A DNA stretch of 64,000 bases from Arthrobacter crusticola (GTDB taxonomy: Bacteria > Actinomycetota > Actinomycetes > Actinomycetales > Micrococcaceae): contig NZ_SMTK01000004.1 of assembly GCF_004357995.1 (NCBI RefSeq), forward strand, positions 310,001 through 374,000, read 5' to 3'. The notes beneath the pieces were generated by a model. That model made no database searches. It worked only from the letters and a program-made list of their open reading frames with translations, and had not been told where the DNA came from. Positions 1 through 8,211 of the stretch are shown here, piece after piece; position 1 is the first letter of the stretch; each line of letters opens with the position of its first letter. A program made the position numbers and the translations under genes.

Positions 1-617
1 CCTTCCTCGATGTCGACCACGGCACCTACCCGTTCGTCACCTCGTCCAACCCGACGGCGGGCGGCGCGTCGGTCGGCTCGGGCATCGGCCCGACCCGCAT
101 CACCCGCGCCGTGGGCATCATCAAGGCCTACACCACGCGCGTCGGCGCCGGTCCGTTCCCCACCGAGCTCTTCGACGACATGGGCCTCTACCTGCAGAAG
201 ACGGGCGGAGAGTTCGGCGTGAACACCGGGCGCCCGCGCCGCACCGGCTGGTACGACGCCGTGCTCGCGCGTCACGCGGCCCGCGTCAACGGCTTCACCG
301 ACTACTTCGTGACGAAACTTGACGTCCTCACGGGCATCGAGCGCATTCCCGTCTGCGTCGCCTACGACGTCGACGGCGTACGCCACGACGAGATGCCCAT
401 GACCCAGACCGAGTTCCACCACGCGAAGCCCATCTTCGAGTACTTCGAGGGGTGGACCGAGGACATCACCGGTGCCCGCAGCATCGAGGACCTGCCGGAC
501 AACGCGCAGGTCTACGTGCGGGCGCTCGAGAAGATGTCGGGGACCCGGTTCTCGGCCATCGGCGTCGGCCCGGACCGCGACCAGACCATCGTGGTGAACG
601 ACCTCATCTCCGGCTGA
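1..617 (+). CDS. purA: Adenylosuccinate synthetase, C-terminal part (5' end outside window)
   Basis: The reading frame is open from base 3 and encodes the last 204 residues of a protein whose family is usually about 430 residues. PurA joins IMP and aspartate using GTP to give adenylosuccinate, the first committed step to AMP, in the cytoplasm. Family signatures are visible: [14 protein letters not shown], then [20 protein letters not shown], then [11 protein letters not shown]. The C-terminus ([12 protein letters not shown]) is intact. A GC-rich hairpin follows the stop, so this looks like the end of a transcription unit. The N-terminal P-loop and catalytic Asp/His lie upstream of the window and cannot be checked. 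Confidence 0.96.
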   Translation, partial: FLDVDHGTYPFVTSSNPTAGGASVGSGIGPTRITRAVGIIKAYTTRVGAGPFPTELFDDMGLYLQKTGGEFGVNTGRPRRTGWYDAVLARHAARVNGFTDYFVTKLDVLTGIERIPVCVAYDVDGVRHDEMPMTQTEFHHAKPIFEYFEGWTEDITGARSIEDLPDNAQVYVRALEKMSGTRFSAIGVGPDRDQTIVVNDLISG

Positions 618-624
618 GGCGGCG

Positions 625-646
625 CCCCGGGCCCCCGGGCCCGGGG
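625..646. terminator. GC-only hairpin after purA
   Basis: A 10-bp perfect inverted repeat (CCCCGGGCCC / GGGCCCGGGG) with almost no loop lies 8 bases after the purA stop and just before the 3' end of the convergent DUF427 gene. There is no T-run on either side, so it is a candidate bidirectional terminator of the high-GC type rather than a classical one. Confidence 0.5.
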
Positions 647-648
647 TG

Positions 649-1143
649 TCACCAGCCCCGGGTTCCCGGCCCGCCCTTGAAGGGCCCGACGATCCTCGCG
701 GTGACCCAGCCGCCGTAGAAGTCCCCGGCCTGCGCGGTGACCTGTTCACCGTTCACGGTGCAGAGATCCATCGCCCCCGGGTACACAGCGACGCGGCCGG
801 CGAGTTCCTCGTAGCCGGCCGAGGGAGAGGGATAGGCCCAGGCCGCCCGTGCCGCGCGCCGCCCGCGGCCGACGACGTCGAAGTAGGCCGCGGTGCCCTT
901 GAACTCGCAGAAGGAACTTCCCTCCGCCGCCTCAAGCGCCCCGGGCGCGAAGTCCGCGGCCGGCAGGTAGTACACCGGCGGATGGCTCGTCTCCAGGACC
1001 CGCAGGGCCGAGGAGGTCCGAAGGATCTCCTCGCCGCCGAACCGCACGACGATCTCCTCGGTGCTCGCCTCCAAGCGTGGCGGCCTCGGATAGTCCCAGA
1101 CGGATTCCTGGCCGGGACCGGGGACTGCGCGTCGAATGCTCAT
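649..1143 (-). CDS. DUF427 family protein
   Basis: A 164-residue protein matching the small DUF427 fold. Typical elements are the N-terminal ESVWDYPRPP stretch, ETSHPPVYYLPAADF in the middle and FCEFKGTAAYFDV, followed by AAWAYPSP and VNGEQV near the C-terminus. The biochemical role of this family is not established. It runs convergent with purA and divergent from the nitrilase gene. No Shine-Dalgarno sequence precedes the ATG; instead a TAGCGT box sits 6 bases upstream (1150-1155), so the mRNA may be leaderless. Confidence 0.85.
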   Translation of the reverse strand: MSIRRAVPGPGQESVWDYPRPPRLEASTEEIVVRFGGEEILRTSSALRVLETSHPPVYYLPAADFAPGALEAAEGSSFCEFKGTAAYFDVVGRGRRAARAAWAYPSPSAGYEELAGRVAVYPGAMDLCTVNGEQVTAQAGDFYGGWVTARIVGPFKGGPGTRGW

Positions 1144-1223
1144 GGCCCAACGCTAACCTTTAGCAACCCGCCGCGCAGTCTGTAGGCTGGTGCACAGGGG
1201 ACAGCGACGCGGAGGCGGGGAAT

Positions 1224-2030
1224 ATGAAAGTCAGCGTAGGGCAGTTCCGGCCGAGCGGGGACGTGCAGGCAAACCTTAAGGTGATGCGGAAGCTGGCCCG
1301 GAAGGCCAGGTCCGACGGTGCGGAGCTCATCGTGTTCCCGGAAGAGTCGATGTTCAGCATCGGCAAGGTCACCGGCCCGCTGCAGGCTGCCGTCGAGGGC
1401 AGCTGGAGCACCTTCGTGCAGCAGCTCTCCTTCCTGGCCGCGGAACTCGATATCGCCATCGTGGCGGGTGGTTATGAGTCGAGCGGGGAGGAACGCCCCT
1501 ACAACACGCTCGTGCTGATCGACCGGACCGGCCGGATCACCGACACCTACCGGAAGCTTCACCTCTACGATGCGTTCAGCTATCAGGAGTCAAAGCGGAT
1601 CAAACCCGGCGACGGCGGACTCACCGTCGTGCCGCTCGGGGAGATGTCCGTGGGGCTGATGACCTGCTACGACGTCCGGTTCCCCGAGCAGGCCCGGGCG
1701 CTCGCCGACGCCGGCGCCGACCTGATCTGCGTGCCGGCGGCCTGGTTCCAGGGCGAGCACAAAATCGAGCACTGGGAGACCCTCCTCAAGGCCCGCGCCA
1801 TCGAGAACACCGTCTGGATCGCCGCGGCCGGCACCTCGAGCGACCACACTATCGGCCACTCGGCCATCCTGGACCCGATGGGCGTCCCGCACGCCTTCCT
1901 CGAACACGAGTCCGAGGCCGTCGTGACCACGGAGGTCACCCGGCACCGGGTCGACGACGTCCGCGAGTTCCTTCCCGTGCTGCGCAACCGCCGCTTCGGG
2001 CCCAACGAGGCGATCGTCGACGCGCACTAG
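1224..2030 (+). CDS. Carbon-nitrogen hydrolase (nitrilase superfamily amidase)
   Basis: A 268-residue cytoplasmic C-N hydrolase. The catalytic triad of the superfamily is visible: Glu40 in IVFPEESM, Lys111 in TYRKLHLYD and Cys148 in GLMTCYDVRFPE. Length and motifs fit the small-amide branch (Nit/omega-amidase-like or deaminated-glutathione amidase), but the substrate cannot be fixed from sequence. The start is supported by a GGAGG at 1211-1215. Its neighbours do not point to a pathway. Confidence 0.85.
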   Translation: MKVSVGQFRPSGDVQANLKVMRKLARKARSDGAELIVFPEESMFSIGKVTGPLQAAVEGSWSTFVQQLSFLAAELDIAIVAGGYESSGEERPYNTLVLIDRTGRITDTYRKLHLYDAFSYQESKRIKPGDGGLTVVPLGEMSVGLMTCYDVRFPEQARALADAGADLICVPAAWFQGEHKIEHWETLLKARAIENTVWIAAAGTSSDHTIGHSAILDPMGVPHAFLEHESEAVVTTEVTRHRVDDVREFLPVLRNRRFGPNEAIVDAH

Positions 2031-2045
2031 GACCGCGGCTTCCGC

Positions 2046-3371
2046 TCAGGACGCCGGGGAGGCGGCCGGGGCGAACACCGTCCGCTCCAGGAAGCCGTTG
2101 CGGAACTTGCCCTGCGGATCCCAGGCGCCGGCCAGCGCCCTGAAATCCTCGAGGCGCGGGTACAGGCGCTCGAGCGGGCCGGCCTGCCCGGTGAACAGCT
2201 TGCCCCAGTGCGGCCGGGCCGCAAAGGGGGCAAGGCTGGACTCGAGCTCGGGCAGGAACGCCTCGACCTCGGCCTGCAGGGGCTTCCATGTGAAGTGCAG
2301 GCCGATTCCGGACCGGCCGTAGTTGCCGCTGAGCCACAGACGATCGGCCGCCATGGTGCGGATCTCCGAGATCTGGAGCAGCGGTGCGAGCTTCGGGGCG
2401 AGGGAGCGGACGGCGTCGATCGCCGCCAGTGCGTGCTCGGAACCGACCAGATATTCGGACTGCAGTTCCGCTCCGCTGCTGGGGGTGAAGGCGAGCCGGA
2501 AGTGGGCGAGGCGGTCCGACCAGGGCCCGGGAACGCCCAGCTGCTGCGTGCAGTTCACCGGGGACATGCCGGGGACCGGGTGCAGCGGCTCCTCTGCCCT
2601 CGTCCCGCCGAAGAACGCCTCCGCGGCCGGGGCACCGTCGTCCGCGGAGGTCCGTGACTTCAGCCAGGCTTGGCTGACCGTGTCGCCGGCCCAGTCGGTG
2701 AAGAGGCTGACGCTGTAGGCGGCGCCGGTGACCTCCTCGAAGCGGTCGAGCACGCGGGCCCACGGCAGGTCGGTGTAGGCGTCCTGGCGGACTGGAAAGG
2801 ACGGCTCGACGTCGAGGGTGAGCCGGGTCATGATTCCGAGCGCCCCAAGGTTCACCACCATGCCCTCAAAATCCGGGTCTTCGCCCCGCCGCGCGGTGCG
2901 CAGGTCCCCGGAGGCCGTGACGAACTCGATGGCCGCCACAGCGGTGGCAAGATTCCCGTTGCCGTTCCCTGAGCCGTGGGTTGCCGTGGCGACCGCTCCG
3001 GCGACGGAGATGTGGGGCAGGGAGGCGAGGTTGCCGAGGGCGAAACCCTGCCGCTGGAGTTCGGCGGCGAGTTCACCGTAGCGGGTGGCCGCGCCGACGC
3101 TCACGGTTCGCCCTGCGCCGTCGACGCTGATGTCCGCGGGCAGGTGCTCAAGGGATACCAGCGTGCCGGTGGTGTCCGCGATGTCGTTGAAGGAATGGCG
3201 GCTGCCGAGCGCACGCACCGAGGACGCCGCGGCCACAATTTCCCGGAGGGCGTCCACCCCGGTGGGCCGTTCAAGGCGTTCCTGCCGGTAGCCCAGGTTG
3301 CCGGCCCAGTTGTACTCACGTGTTTTGTACTCACTGGCCGGCTGCCCGATTCTCCGGTGTGCGATGTCCAT
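2046..3371 (-). CDS. Alditol (xylitol) oxidase, FAD-dependent
   Basis: A 441-residue flavoprotein of the VAO/ALO family that closely resembles Streptomyces alditol oxidase as I recall that sequence. The FAD-binding part holds GSRHSFND (His59, the position of covalent flavin attachment in AldO), LPHISVAG and THGSG (131-135). The substrate domain has AAYSVSLFTDW, HPVPGM, SSGAELQSEY, the active-site SEIRT and the terminal PHWGKLF. It would oxidise sugar alcohols such as xylitol or sorbitol with O2, giving the aldose and H2O2. There is no signal peptide, so it should act in the cytoplasm. It is divergent from a LacI regulator that heads the arabinan island, so shared control is possible but unproven. 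Confidence 0.85.
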   Translation of the reverse strand: MDIAHRRIGQPASEYKTREYNWAGNLGYRQERLERPTGVDALREIVAAASSVRALGSRHSFNDIADTTGTLVSLEHLPADISVDGAGRTVSVGAATRYGELAAELQRQGFALGNLASLPHISVAGAVATATHGSGNGNGNLATAVAAIEFVTASGDLRTARRGEDPDFEGMVVNLGALGIMTRLTLDVEPSFPVRQDAYTDLPWARVLDRFEEVTGAAYSVSLFTDWAGDTVSQAWLKSRTSADDGAPAAEAFFGGTRAEEPLHPVPGMSPVNCTQQLGVPGPWSDRLAHFRLAFTPSSGAELQSEYLVGSEHALAAIDAVRSLAPKLAPLLQISEIRTMAADRLWLSGNYGRSGIGLHFTWKPLQAEVEAFLPELESSLAPFAARPHWGKLFTGQAGPLERLYPRLEDFRALAGAWDPQGKFRNGFLERTVFAPAASPAS

Positions 3372-3479
3372 GTGCTCAGTCCTCAGGTCGTCTCTACGGC
3401 GCCGCCGCCGATGCCCCGCTCAGAAATCCGGCTCCGTGCGGTGGCAGGTCCGGACTACTCTAGGGACATTTCTTCTTTC

Positions 3480-3493
3480 CTACAACGTTATAG
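3480..3493. promoter_or_regulatory. LacI-type operator upstream of the first lacI gene
   Basis: The 14-mer CTACAACGTTATAG is a near-perfect palindrome with the central CG typical of LacI-family operators. It lies 53 bases before the regulator ATG. Its reverse complement matches the site at 4642-4655 at 11 of 14 positions, which suggests that the regulator at 3547 controls itself and the downstream transport operon. Confidence 0.55.
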
Positions 3494-3546
3494 ACTGCGG
3501 ACTATCCAACCGCCGGCTCCGGGCCGGCCGGCACGAAGGAGTCCCC

Positions 3547-4557
3547 ATGGCGGCAACAATCCGCGACGTCGCCCAGGCTGCGGGCGTCTCGATCAAGACG
3601 GTCTCGAACGTCATGAACGACTACCCCCATATCCGCCCGGACACGAAGCAGCGGGTTCTCGATGCCGTCGAAATGCTCCACTACAGCCCCAACCAGTCGG
3701 CGCGCAGCCTGCGCTCGGGGAAGACAGGTGTCCTGGGTCTTGCGGTGCCGGAGCTTTCCCTCTCCTACTTCGCCGAACTCGCTGACGCCGTCATCCGGGC
3801 GGCGGAGGCCCGCGGGCTCAAGGTCCTGATTGAGCAGACCGGAGGTGACCGGGACCGGGAACTGGAACTGCTCGCCAGCCCGCGCCTGCAGCTGACCGAC
3901 GGGCTCCTGTTCAGCCCGCTGGGCATGGCGAACGAGGACGCGGAGAGCCTTTCGGTCGGGTTTCCGCTCGTGCTGCTGGGAGAGCGCATCTTCGGCGGGC
4001 CGACCGACCACGTCACAATGCGCAATGTTGAGGCGGCCCGAGCGGCCACCGACCATCTACTGTCGAAAGGCAGGCGCCGGATCGCCGTCGTCGGCGCCCA
4101 CGAAGGGGAGGTGATCGGATCCGCCGGACTCCGGCTGCAGGGTTACCGCAATGCGCTCGAGGCTGCGGAAGTTCCCTACGACCCGGCCCTCATCGCGCAC
4201 ACGACTCTGTGGCACCGTGCCAATGGCGCCACAGCTATGCGCGAGCTGCTGTCCACAGGGGTGGACTTCGACGCGGTGTTCGGGCTGAACGACACCTTGG
4301 CGCTGGGTGCGATGCGGGTGCTCCAGGAGAGCGGACGGCGCATCCCCCGGGACGTCGCGGTCATCGGTTTCGACGACCTTGACGAAGCCCAGTACTCTCT
4401 TCCGACCCTCTCAACGATCGACCCGGGCCGGACGGAGATCGCCGAAACGGCGGTGGCCGTCCTCGCTGAACGGATCGCCGATCCGCGCAGCGGATTGGCT
4501 CCCCGGGAGATCCAGGCGCAGTTCCGCGTTGTGGAGCGGGAATCCACCGCGTCCTGA
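3547..4557 (+). CDS. LacI-family transcriptional regulator of the oligosaccharide importer
   Basis: A 336-residue regulator. The N-terminal helix-turn-helix reads TIRDVAQAAGVSIKTVSNVM (residues 4-23), followed by the hinge helix SPNQSARSLRSG and a periplasmic-binding-protein-like effector domain ending in DVAVIGFDDLD and TTIDP-type motifs. A longer frame exists upstream, but the ATG at 3547 has a good GAAGGAG and begins exactly where LacI proteins begin. It is transcribed toward a sugar ABC importer and GH51 enzyme. Operator-like palindromes occur before this gene and before the importer. The effector is probably arabinose or an arabino-oligosaccharide (inference). Confidence 0.9.
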   Translation: MAATIRDVAQAAGVSIKTVSNVMNDYPHIRPDTKQRVLDAVEMLHYSPNQSARSLRSGKTGVLGLAVPELSLSYFAELADAVIRAAEARGLKVLIEQTGGDRDRELELLASPRLQLTDGLLFSPLGMANEDAESLSVGFPLVLLGERIFGGPTDHVTMRNVEAARAATDHLLSKGRRRIAVVGAHEGEVIGSAGLRLQGYRNALEAAEVPYDPALIAHTTLWHRANGATAMRELLSTGVDFDAVFGLNDTLALGAMRVLQESGRRIPRDVAVIGFDDLDEAQYSLPTLSTIDPGRTEIAETAVAVLAERIADPRSGLAPREIQAQFRVVERESTAS

Positions 4558-4594
4558 TCTTCCGACCCGCGGAAAATGAATTACGGCGCTGCCC

Positions 4595-4655
4595 TTGACA
4601 GCTCCCACCGGCACTCGGCATGCTTCTTCTACATCGTTTACCTATAACGATGTAA
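4595..4655 (+). promoter_or_regulatory. Promoter and overlapping LacI operators of the importer operon
   Basis: TTGACA at 4595-4600 is followed 18 bases later by CATGCT (4619-4624), a usable actinobacterial promoter. Directly downstream, around the expected transcription start, lie two abutting LacI-type sites: CTACATCGTTTACC (4629-4642) and CTATAACGATGTAA (4642-4655). Together they form an 8-bp perfect inverted repeat, ACATCGTT and AACGATGT, with a 7-base spacer. A repressor bound here would block initiation. Confidence 0.65.
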
Positions 4656-4845
4656 ATCGGAGCCGCCCGCTGGTTCCCCCGCCGGCACCGGCGGTGGATC
4701 GGGGTGGCAACGGTCCGAATCAAGGGAGATTCGAACGGGCGCTGGGATCCAGCTGCTTCCCGGGCTGATCCTCCTCCCCGCAGCATCCTGGCTTCCCGCT
4801 TCCGGCGGTGCCACGGTGGCTGAGAACCGCGAGAGGACACACATC

Positions 4846-6186
4846 ATGAAAGCTCCAATCCTTTCCATGGCCGGCTTTGCCGCTGCCGCAGGCCTGGCCC
4901 TGACCGGATGCTCGGCAGGAGGCGGAGAATCCGCGGCCAAGGCGTCCTGCACCAACACCATCGTCAACAAAGAGGCCCCGCAGGTGACGGTGTGGGCCTG
5001 GTACCCGGCTTTCGAGCAGATCGTTGACACCTTCAACGAAACCAATGACGACGTCCAGGTGTGCTGGACCAATGCCGGCCAGGGAAATGACGAATACACG
5101 AAGTTCTCCACCGCCATCGAATCGGGCTCCGGCGCCCCGGATGTGATCATGCTCGAATCCGAGGTGCTCTCAAGCTTCTCCATCCGGGATGCGCTCGTTG
5201 ACCTGTCGGAGTACGGCGCCGCCGAGGTCAAGGACAACTACACGGAGGGAGCGTGGAAGGACGTCACCAGCGGCGACGCCGTCTACGCAATTCCGGTCGA
5301 CGGCGGCCCCATGGGCATGATCTACCGTCAGGACCTCTTCGAAAAGCACGGTATCGCCGTTCCGAAGACCTGGGACGAGTTCGCCACTGCGGCCCAGCAG
5401 TTGAAGGACGCCGGCGGGGAGGGCGTCCTGACGAACTTCCCGACGAACGGCCGGGCCTTCAGCCAGGCCCTGTTCGCCCAGAACGGGTCGGTGCCCTTCG
5501 AGTACGACTCCACGAAACCCACCGAGATCGGCATCAACGTCAACGACGCCGGCTCCAAGGAAGTCCTCGAGTACTGGGATTCGCTGGTGAAGAAGGGCCT
5601 CGTCACCACCGATGACGCCTTCACGGCCGACTACAACACAAGCCTCGTCGACGGCACCTACGCCGTGTACCTGGCAGCGGCGTGGGGGCCTGGCTACCTG
5701 CAGGGCCTCTCCGACGCGGACGAGGACGCGGTCTGGCGTGCGGCGCCACTGCCGCAGTGGGATGCCGCGGCACCGGTCCAGGTCAACTGGGGTGGATCGA
5801 CCTTCGCGGTGACGAGCCAGGCGAAGGACAAGGAGCTTTCGGCGAAGGTCGCCAAGGAGATCCTGGGGACCGACGAGGCCTGGAAGATCGGAGTCGAGGA
5901 GAGCGCGCTGTTCCCCTCCTACACCCCCGTCCTCGAGTCCGAGGAGTTCGCCCAGACCGAGTACCCGTTCTTCGGCGGGCAGAAGGTCAACGAGGACGTC
6001 TTCCTCGAGGCGGCGGCAGGCTACGAAGGCGCGACCTTCAGCCCGTTCCAGAACTACGCCTATGACCAGCTGACCGAGCAGCTTTACGCCATGGTGCAGG
6101 GGGAGAAGGACGGCAGCAAGGCGCTCGATGACCTCCAGGCGAGCCTTGAGCAGTACGCCAAGGAACAGGGCTTCACCCTGAAGTAG
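4846..6186 (+). CDS. Extracellular solute-binding lipoprotein, family 1 (oligosaccharide importer)
   Basis: A 446-residue substrate-binding lipoprotein of a CUT1 sugar ABC importer. The signal peptide ends in a lipobox LALTGC with the lipidated Cys at residue 22. The mature part carries VTVWAWYPAFEQIVDTFN, APDVIMLE, VDGGPMGMIYRQDLF and an aromatic-rich C-terminal lobe. The ATG at 4846 was chosen over an in-frame upstream GTG because it has GAGAGG 9 bases away and starts the signal peptide cleanly. It is followed by a strong hairpin, then two permeases. Because the next enzyme gene is an arabinofuranosidase, arabino-oligosaccharides are the likely cargo (inference). Confidence 0.88.
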   Translation: MKAPILSMAGFAAAAGLALTGCSAGGGESAAKASCTNTIVNKEAPQVTVWAWYPAFEQIVDTFNETNDDVQVCWTNAGQGNDEYTKFSTAIESGSGAPDVIMLESEVLSSFSIRDALVDLSEYGAAEVKDNYTEGAWKDVTSGDAVYAIPVDGGPMGMIYRQDLFEKHGIAVPKTWDEFATAAQQLKDAGGEGVLTNFPTNGRAFSQALFAQNGSVPFEYDSTKPTEIGINVNDAGSKEVLEYWDSLVKKGLVTTDDAFTADYNTSLVDGTYAVYLAAAWGPGYLQGLSDADEDAVWRAAPLPQWDAAAPVQVNWGGSTFAVTSQAKDKELSAKVAKEILGTDEAWKIGVEESALFPSYTPVLESEEFAQTEYPFFGGQKVNEDVFLEAAAGYEGATFSPFQNYAYDQLTEQLYAMVQGEKDGSKALDDLQASLEQYAKEQGFTLK

Positions 6187-6193
6187 AAGGACC

Positions 6194-6230
6194 GGCGTCC
6201 TGCTGCCGCCCGCTCCGGCAGCAGGACGCC
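6194..6230 (+). terminator. 15-bp hairpin between binding protein and permease genes
   Basis: A perfect 15-bp inverted repeat (GGCGTCCTGCTGCCG at 6194-6208, complement at 6216-6230) with a 7-base loop starts 8 bases after the binding-protein stop. There is no U-run. It probably acts as a partial terminator or 3' stabiliser, making more binding protein than permease, as is common in sugar ABC operons. Confidence 0.65.
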
Positions 6231-6266
6231 CCGCCAGCACGGCCCAACCCAAAGGATTCACCGACA

Positions 6267-7211
6267 ATGGCTACTACCATCGCGCCCGTCACGGCCAGGC
6301 CGCCGAGCACTCCCCGGAAAACCCGCCCCGACCTCAAAGACCGCCGACGCCAGCGCTGGGGCTGGCTGTTCGTGGCACCCTTCGCCGTCGTCTTCCTCGC
6401 CTTCCTGATCCTTCCCCTGCTCTACGCCTTCCAGATGAGCCTGATGACCAGCACGCTGGCCACCGGCACCAACTTCGTCTGGTTCGACAACTACGCCAAG
6501 GCCTTCACGGATCCGATCTTCCTCGGCGGCCTGCTGCGCGTGGGCAGGTTCGCACTGATCATGATCCCAGCGCAGATGCTCGTGGCGCTCGCCGCGGCCC
6601 TCGTCCTGGACAACCTCTCGACCTGGGCCTCGAAGTTCTCCCGGCTGCTGATCTTCGTCCCCTACGCCATCCCCGTGGTGATCGGGGCCCTGATGTGGGG
6701 CTTCCTCTACAGCCCGCGCTTCGGGCCGGCCGGCGACCTGTTCGGGCTCCTGGGGCTGGATTCCCCGGACTTCCTGGCCCAAGGCAGCATCTTCGCCTCC
6801 CTCGTGAACATCGTGACCTGGCAGTGGGCCGGGTACTACATGATCATCATCTACGCGGCGCTCCGCGGGATCGACCCGGGAATCTACGAGGCGGCAGTGC
6901 TGGACGGCGCCTCGGGCCTGCAGATCGCGCTGCGTGTGAAGGTCCCGATGATCGCCTCATCGATGGTGATGGTGCTGATCTTCGCCCTCATTGGAACCCT
7001 CCAGTTCTTCACCGAGCCCCAGGTCCTCCGGGCCGTGGCGCAGGGAGCCATCCCGGTGTCCTACACCCCCAATATGTACGCCTACTCGCTGGCCTTCTCC
7101 TACAGCCAGTTCAACTACGCCTCCGCGATTTCCTTCGCGCTCGGCATCGTGGTGTTCATCGGCTCCTACTTCTTCCTCTTCCTGACCCGCAAGCAGAGCG
7201 GACTGAAATAA
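6267..7211 (+). CDS. Sugar ABC transporter permease (MalF-like)
   Basis: A 314-residue inner-membrane permease of the CUT1 class. The first membrane segment begins near residue 34 (WLFVAPFAVVFLAFLI) and about six segments follow. The cytoplasmic EAA loop that docks the ATPase reads YEAAVLDGASGLQIALRVKVP. The GC-rich start region has an AAAGGA before the ATG. It pairs with the next permease and the upstream binding protein. No ATP-binding subunit is encoded nearby, so the transporter must borrow a shared MsiK-type ATPase from elsewhere. Confidence 0.92.
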   Translation: MATTIAPVTARPPSTPRKTRPDLKDRRRQRWGWLFVAPFAVVFLAFLILPLLYAFQMSLMTSTLATGTNFVWFDNYAKAFTDPIFLGGLLRVGRFALIMIPAQMLVALAAALVLDNLSTWASKFSRLLIFVPYAIPVVIGALMWGFLYSPRFGPAGDLFGLLGLDSPDFLAQGSIFASLVNIVTWQWAGYYMIIIYAALRGIDPGIYEAAVLDGASGLQIALRVKVPMIASSMVMVLIFALIGTLQFFTEPQVLRAVAQGAIPVSYTPNMYAYSLAFSYSQFNYASAISFALGIVVFIGSYFFLFLTRKQSGLK

Positions 7212-8135
7212 ATGGCACTTGTAACCTCAACCCCCGCGGTACCCGACGGGGATGTGCGCCGGACCCGTGCAGTGCGTGCCGGGCGGACCGGCGGGCGCCG
7301 GATCGGTTCGCACATCTTCCTGCTGGTCCTCGTGATCTACTTCATCACCCCGCTCTGGTGGCTCACCGTTGCGAGCACCAAGGACACGGCCGGGCTCTTC
7401 ACCGGAAGCGGCGGCCCGCTCTGGTTCGATGACAGCTTCAGCTTCTTCGACAATATCGCCGGACTCTTCCAGCACCAGGACGGAATCTACTGGCGCTGGC
7501 TGGGCAACTCGTTCCTCTACGCCCTCTCCGGCGGAGTGGGAGCAACCATCCTTTCGGTGCTCGCCGGCTACGGTTTCGCGAAATACCGCTTCCGGGGCCG
7601 GAACGCCTTCTTCGCGCTCCTGCTGGGGGCGGTGATGGTTCCCATGACGGCACTCGTGATCCCCACCTTCGTCCTGCTCAGCGAAATCGGCCTGATCAAC
7701 ACCATCTGGGCCGTCATCCTGCCGTCGCTGCTCAGCCCCTTCGGCGTCTACCTGATGAGGGTGTACACCCAGGAGGCCATCGCCGACGAACTCCTCGATG
7801 CCGCCCGGGTCGACGGGGCCGGTGAACTGCGGACCTTCTTCCAGGTCTCGCTGCCGCTGCTCCGCCCGGCCATCGTGACGGTGCTCCTGCTCTCGGTCGT
7901 GGGCACCTGGAACAACTTCTTCCTGCCGCTGGCAGTCCTCAGCGACCCGCTGCTGCTGCCCGTCACCGTTGGCCTCAACAACTGGCAGGCGCTGTCCAAC
8001 GCCGGCGCCGGCGGGGAGCAGGTCTGGAACCTGATCGTCACGGGTGCCTTCATCTCCATCCTGCCGCTCATCATCGCCTTCCTGTCACTCCAGAAGTACT
8101 GGCAGGGCGGCCTTTCGCTGGGCTCCCTCAAATAG
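7212..8135 (+). CDS. Sugar ABC transporter permease (MalG-like)
   Basis: A 307-residue second permease of the same importer. It has an N-terminal cytoplasmic tail rich in Arg, about six membrane segments and an EAA loop DELLDAARVDGAGELRTFFQ, ending in the typical SLGSLK tail. The ATG abuts the stop codon of the preceding permease, so translation is probably coupled. With its partner it forms the membrane channel for the binding protein at 4846-6186. Confidence 0.92.
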   Translation: MALVTSTPAVPDGDVRRTRAVRAGRTGGRRIGSHIFLLVLVIYFITPLWWLTVASTKDTAGLFTGSGGPLWFDDSFSFFDNIAGLFQHQDGIYWRWLGNSFLYALSGGVGATILSVLAGYGFAKYRFRGRNAFFALLLGAVMVPMTALVIPTFVLLSEIGLINTIWAVILPSLLSPFGVYLMRVYTQEAIADELLDAARVDGAGELRTFFQVSLPLLRPAIVTVLLLSVVGTWNNFFLPLAVLSDPLLLPVTVGLNNWQALSNAGAGGEQVWNLIVTGAFISILPLIIAFLSLQKYWQGGLSLGSLK

Positions 8136-8211
8136 CGGGCCTCCAGCTTTCCCGGCGCTTCCTCCAAACCCGCGGCCGGCCAGCCGGTCCACCGACCCCG
8201 AAAGGGATTTC

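Noticed and set aside
745-765. Another ara-type operator (TTCACCGTTCACGG)
   Set aside because: It is inside the DUF427 gene, is not palindromic enough and is unrelated to any sugar gene start.
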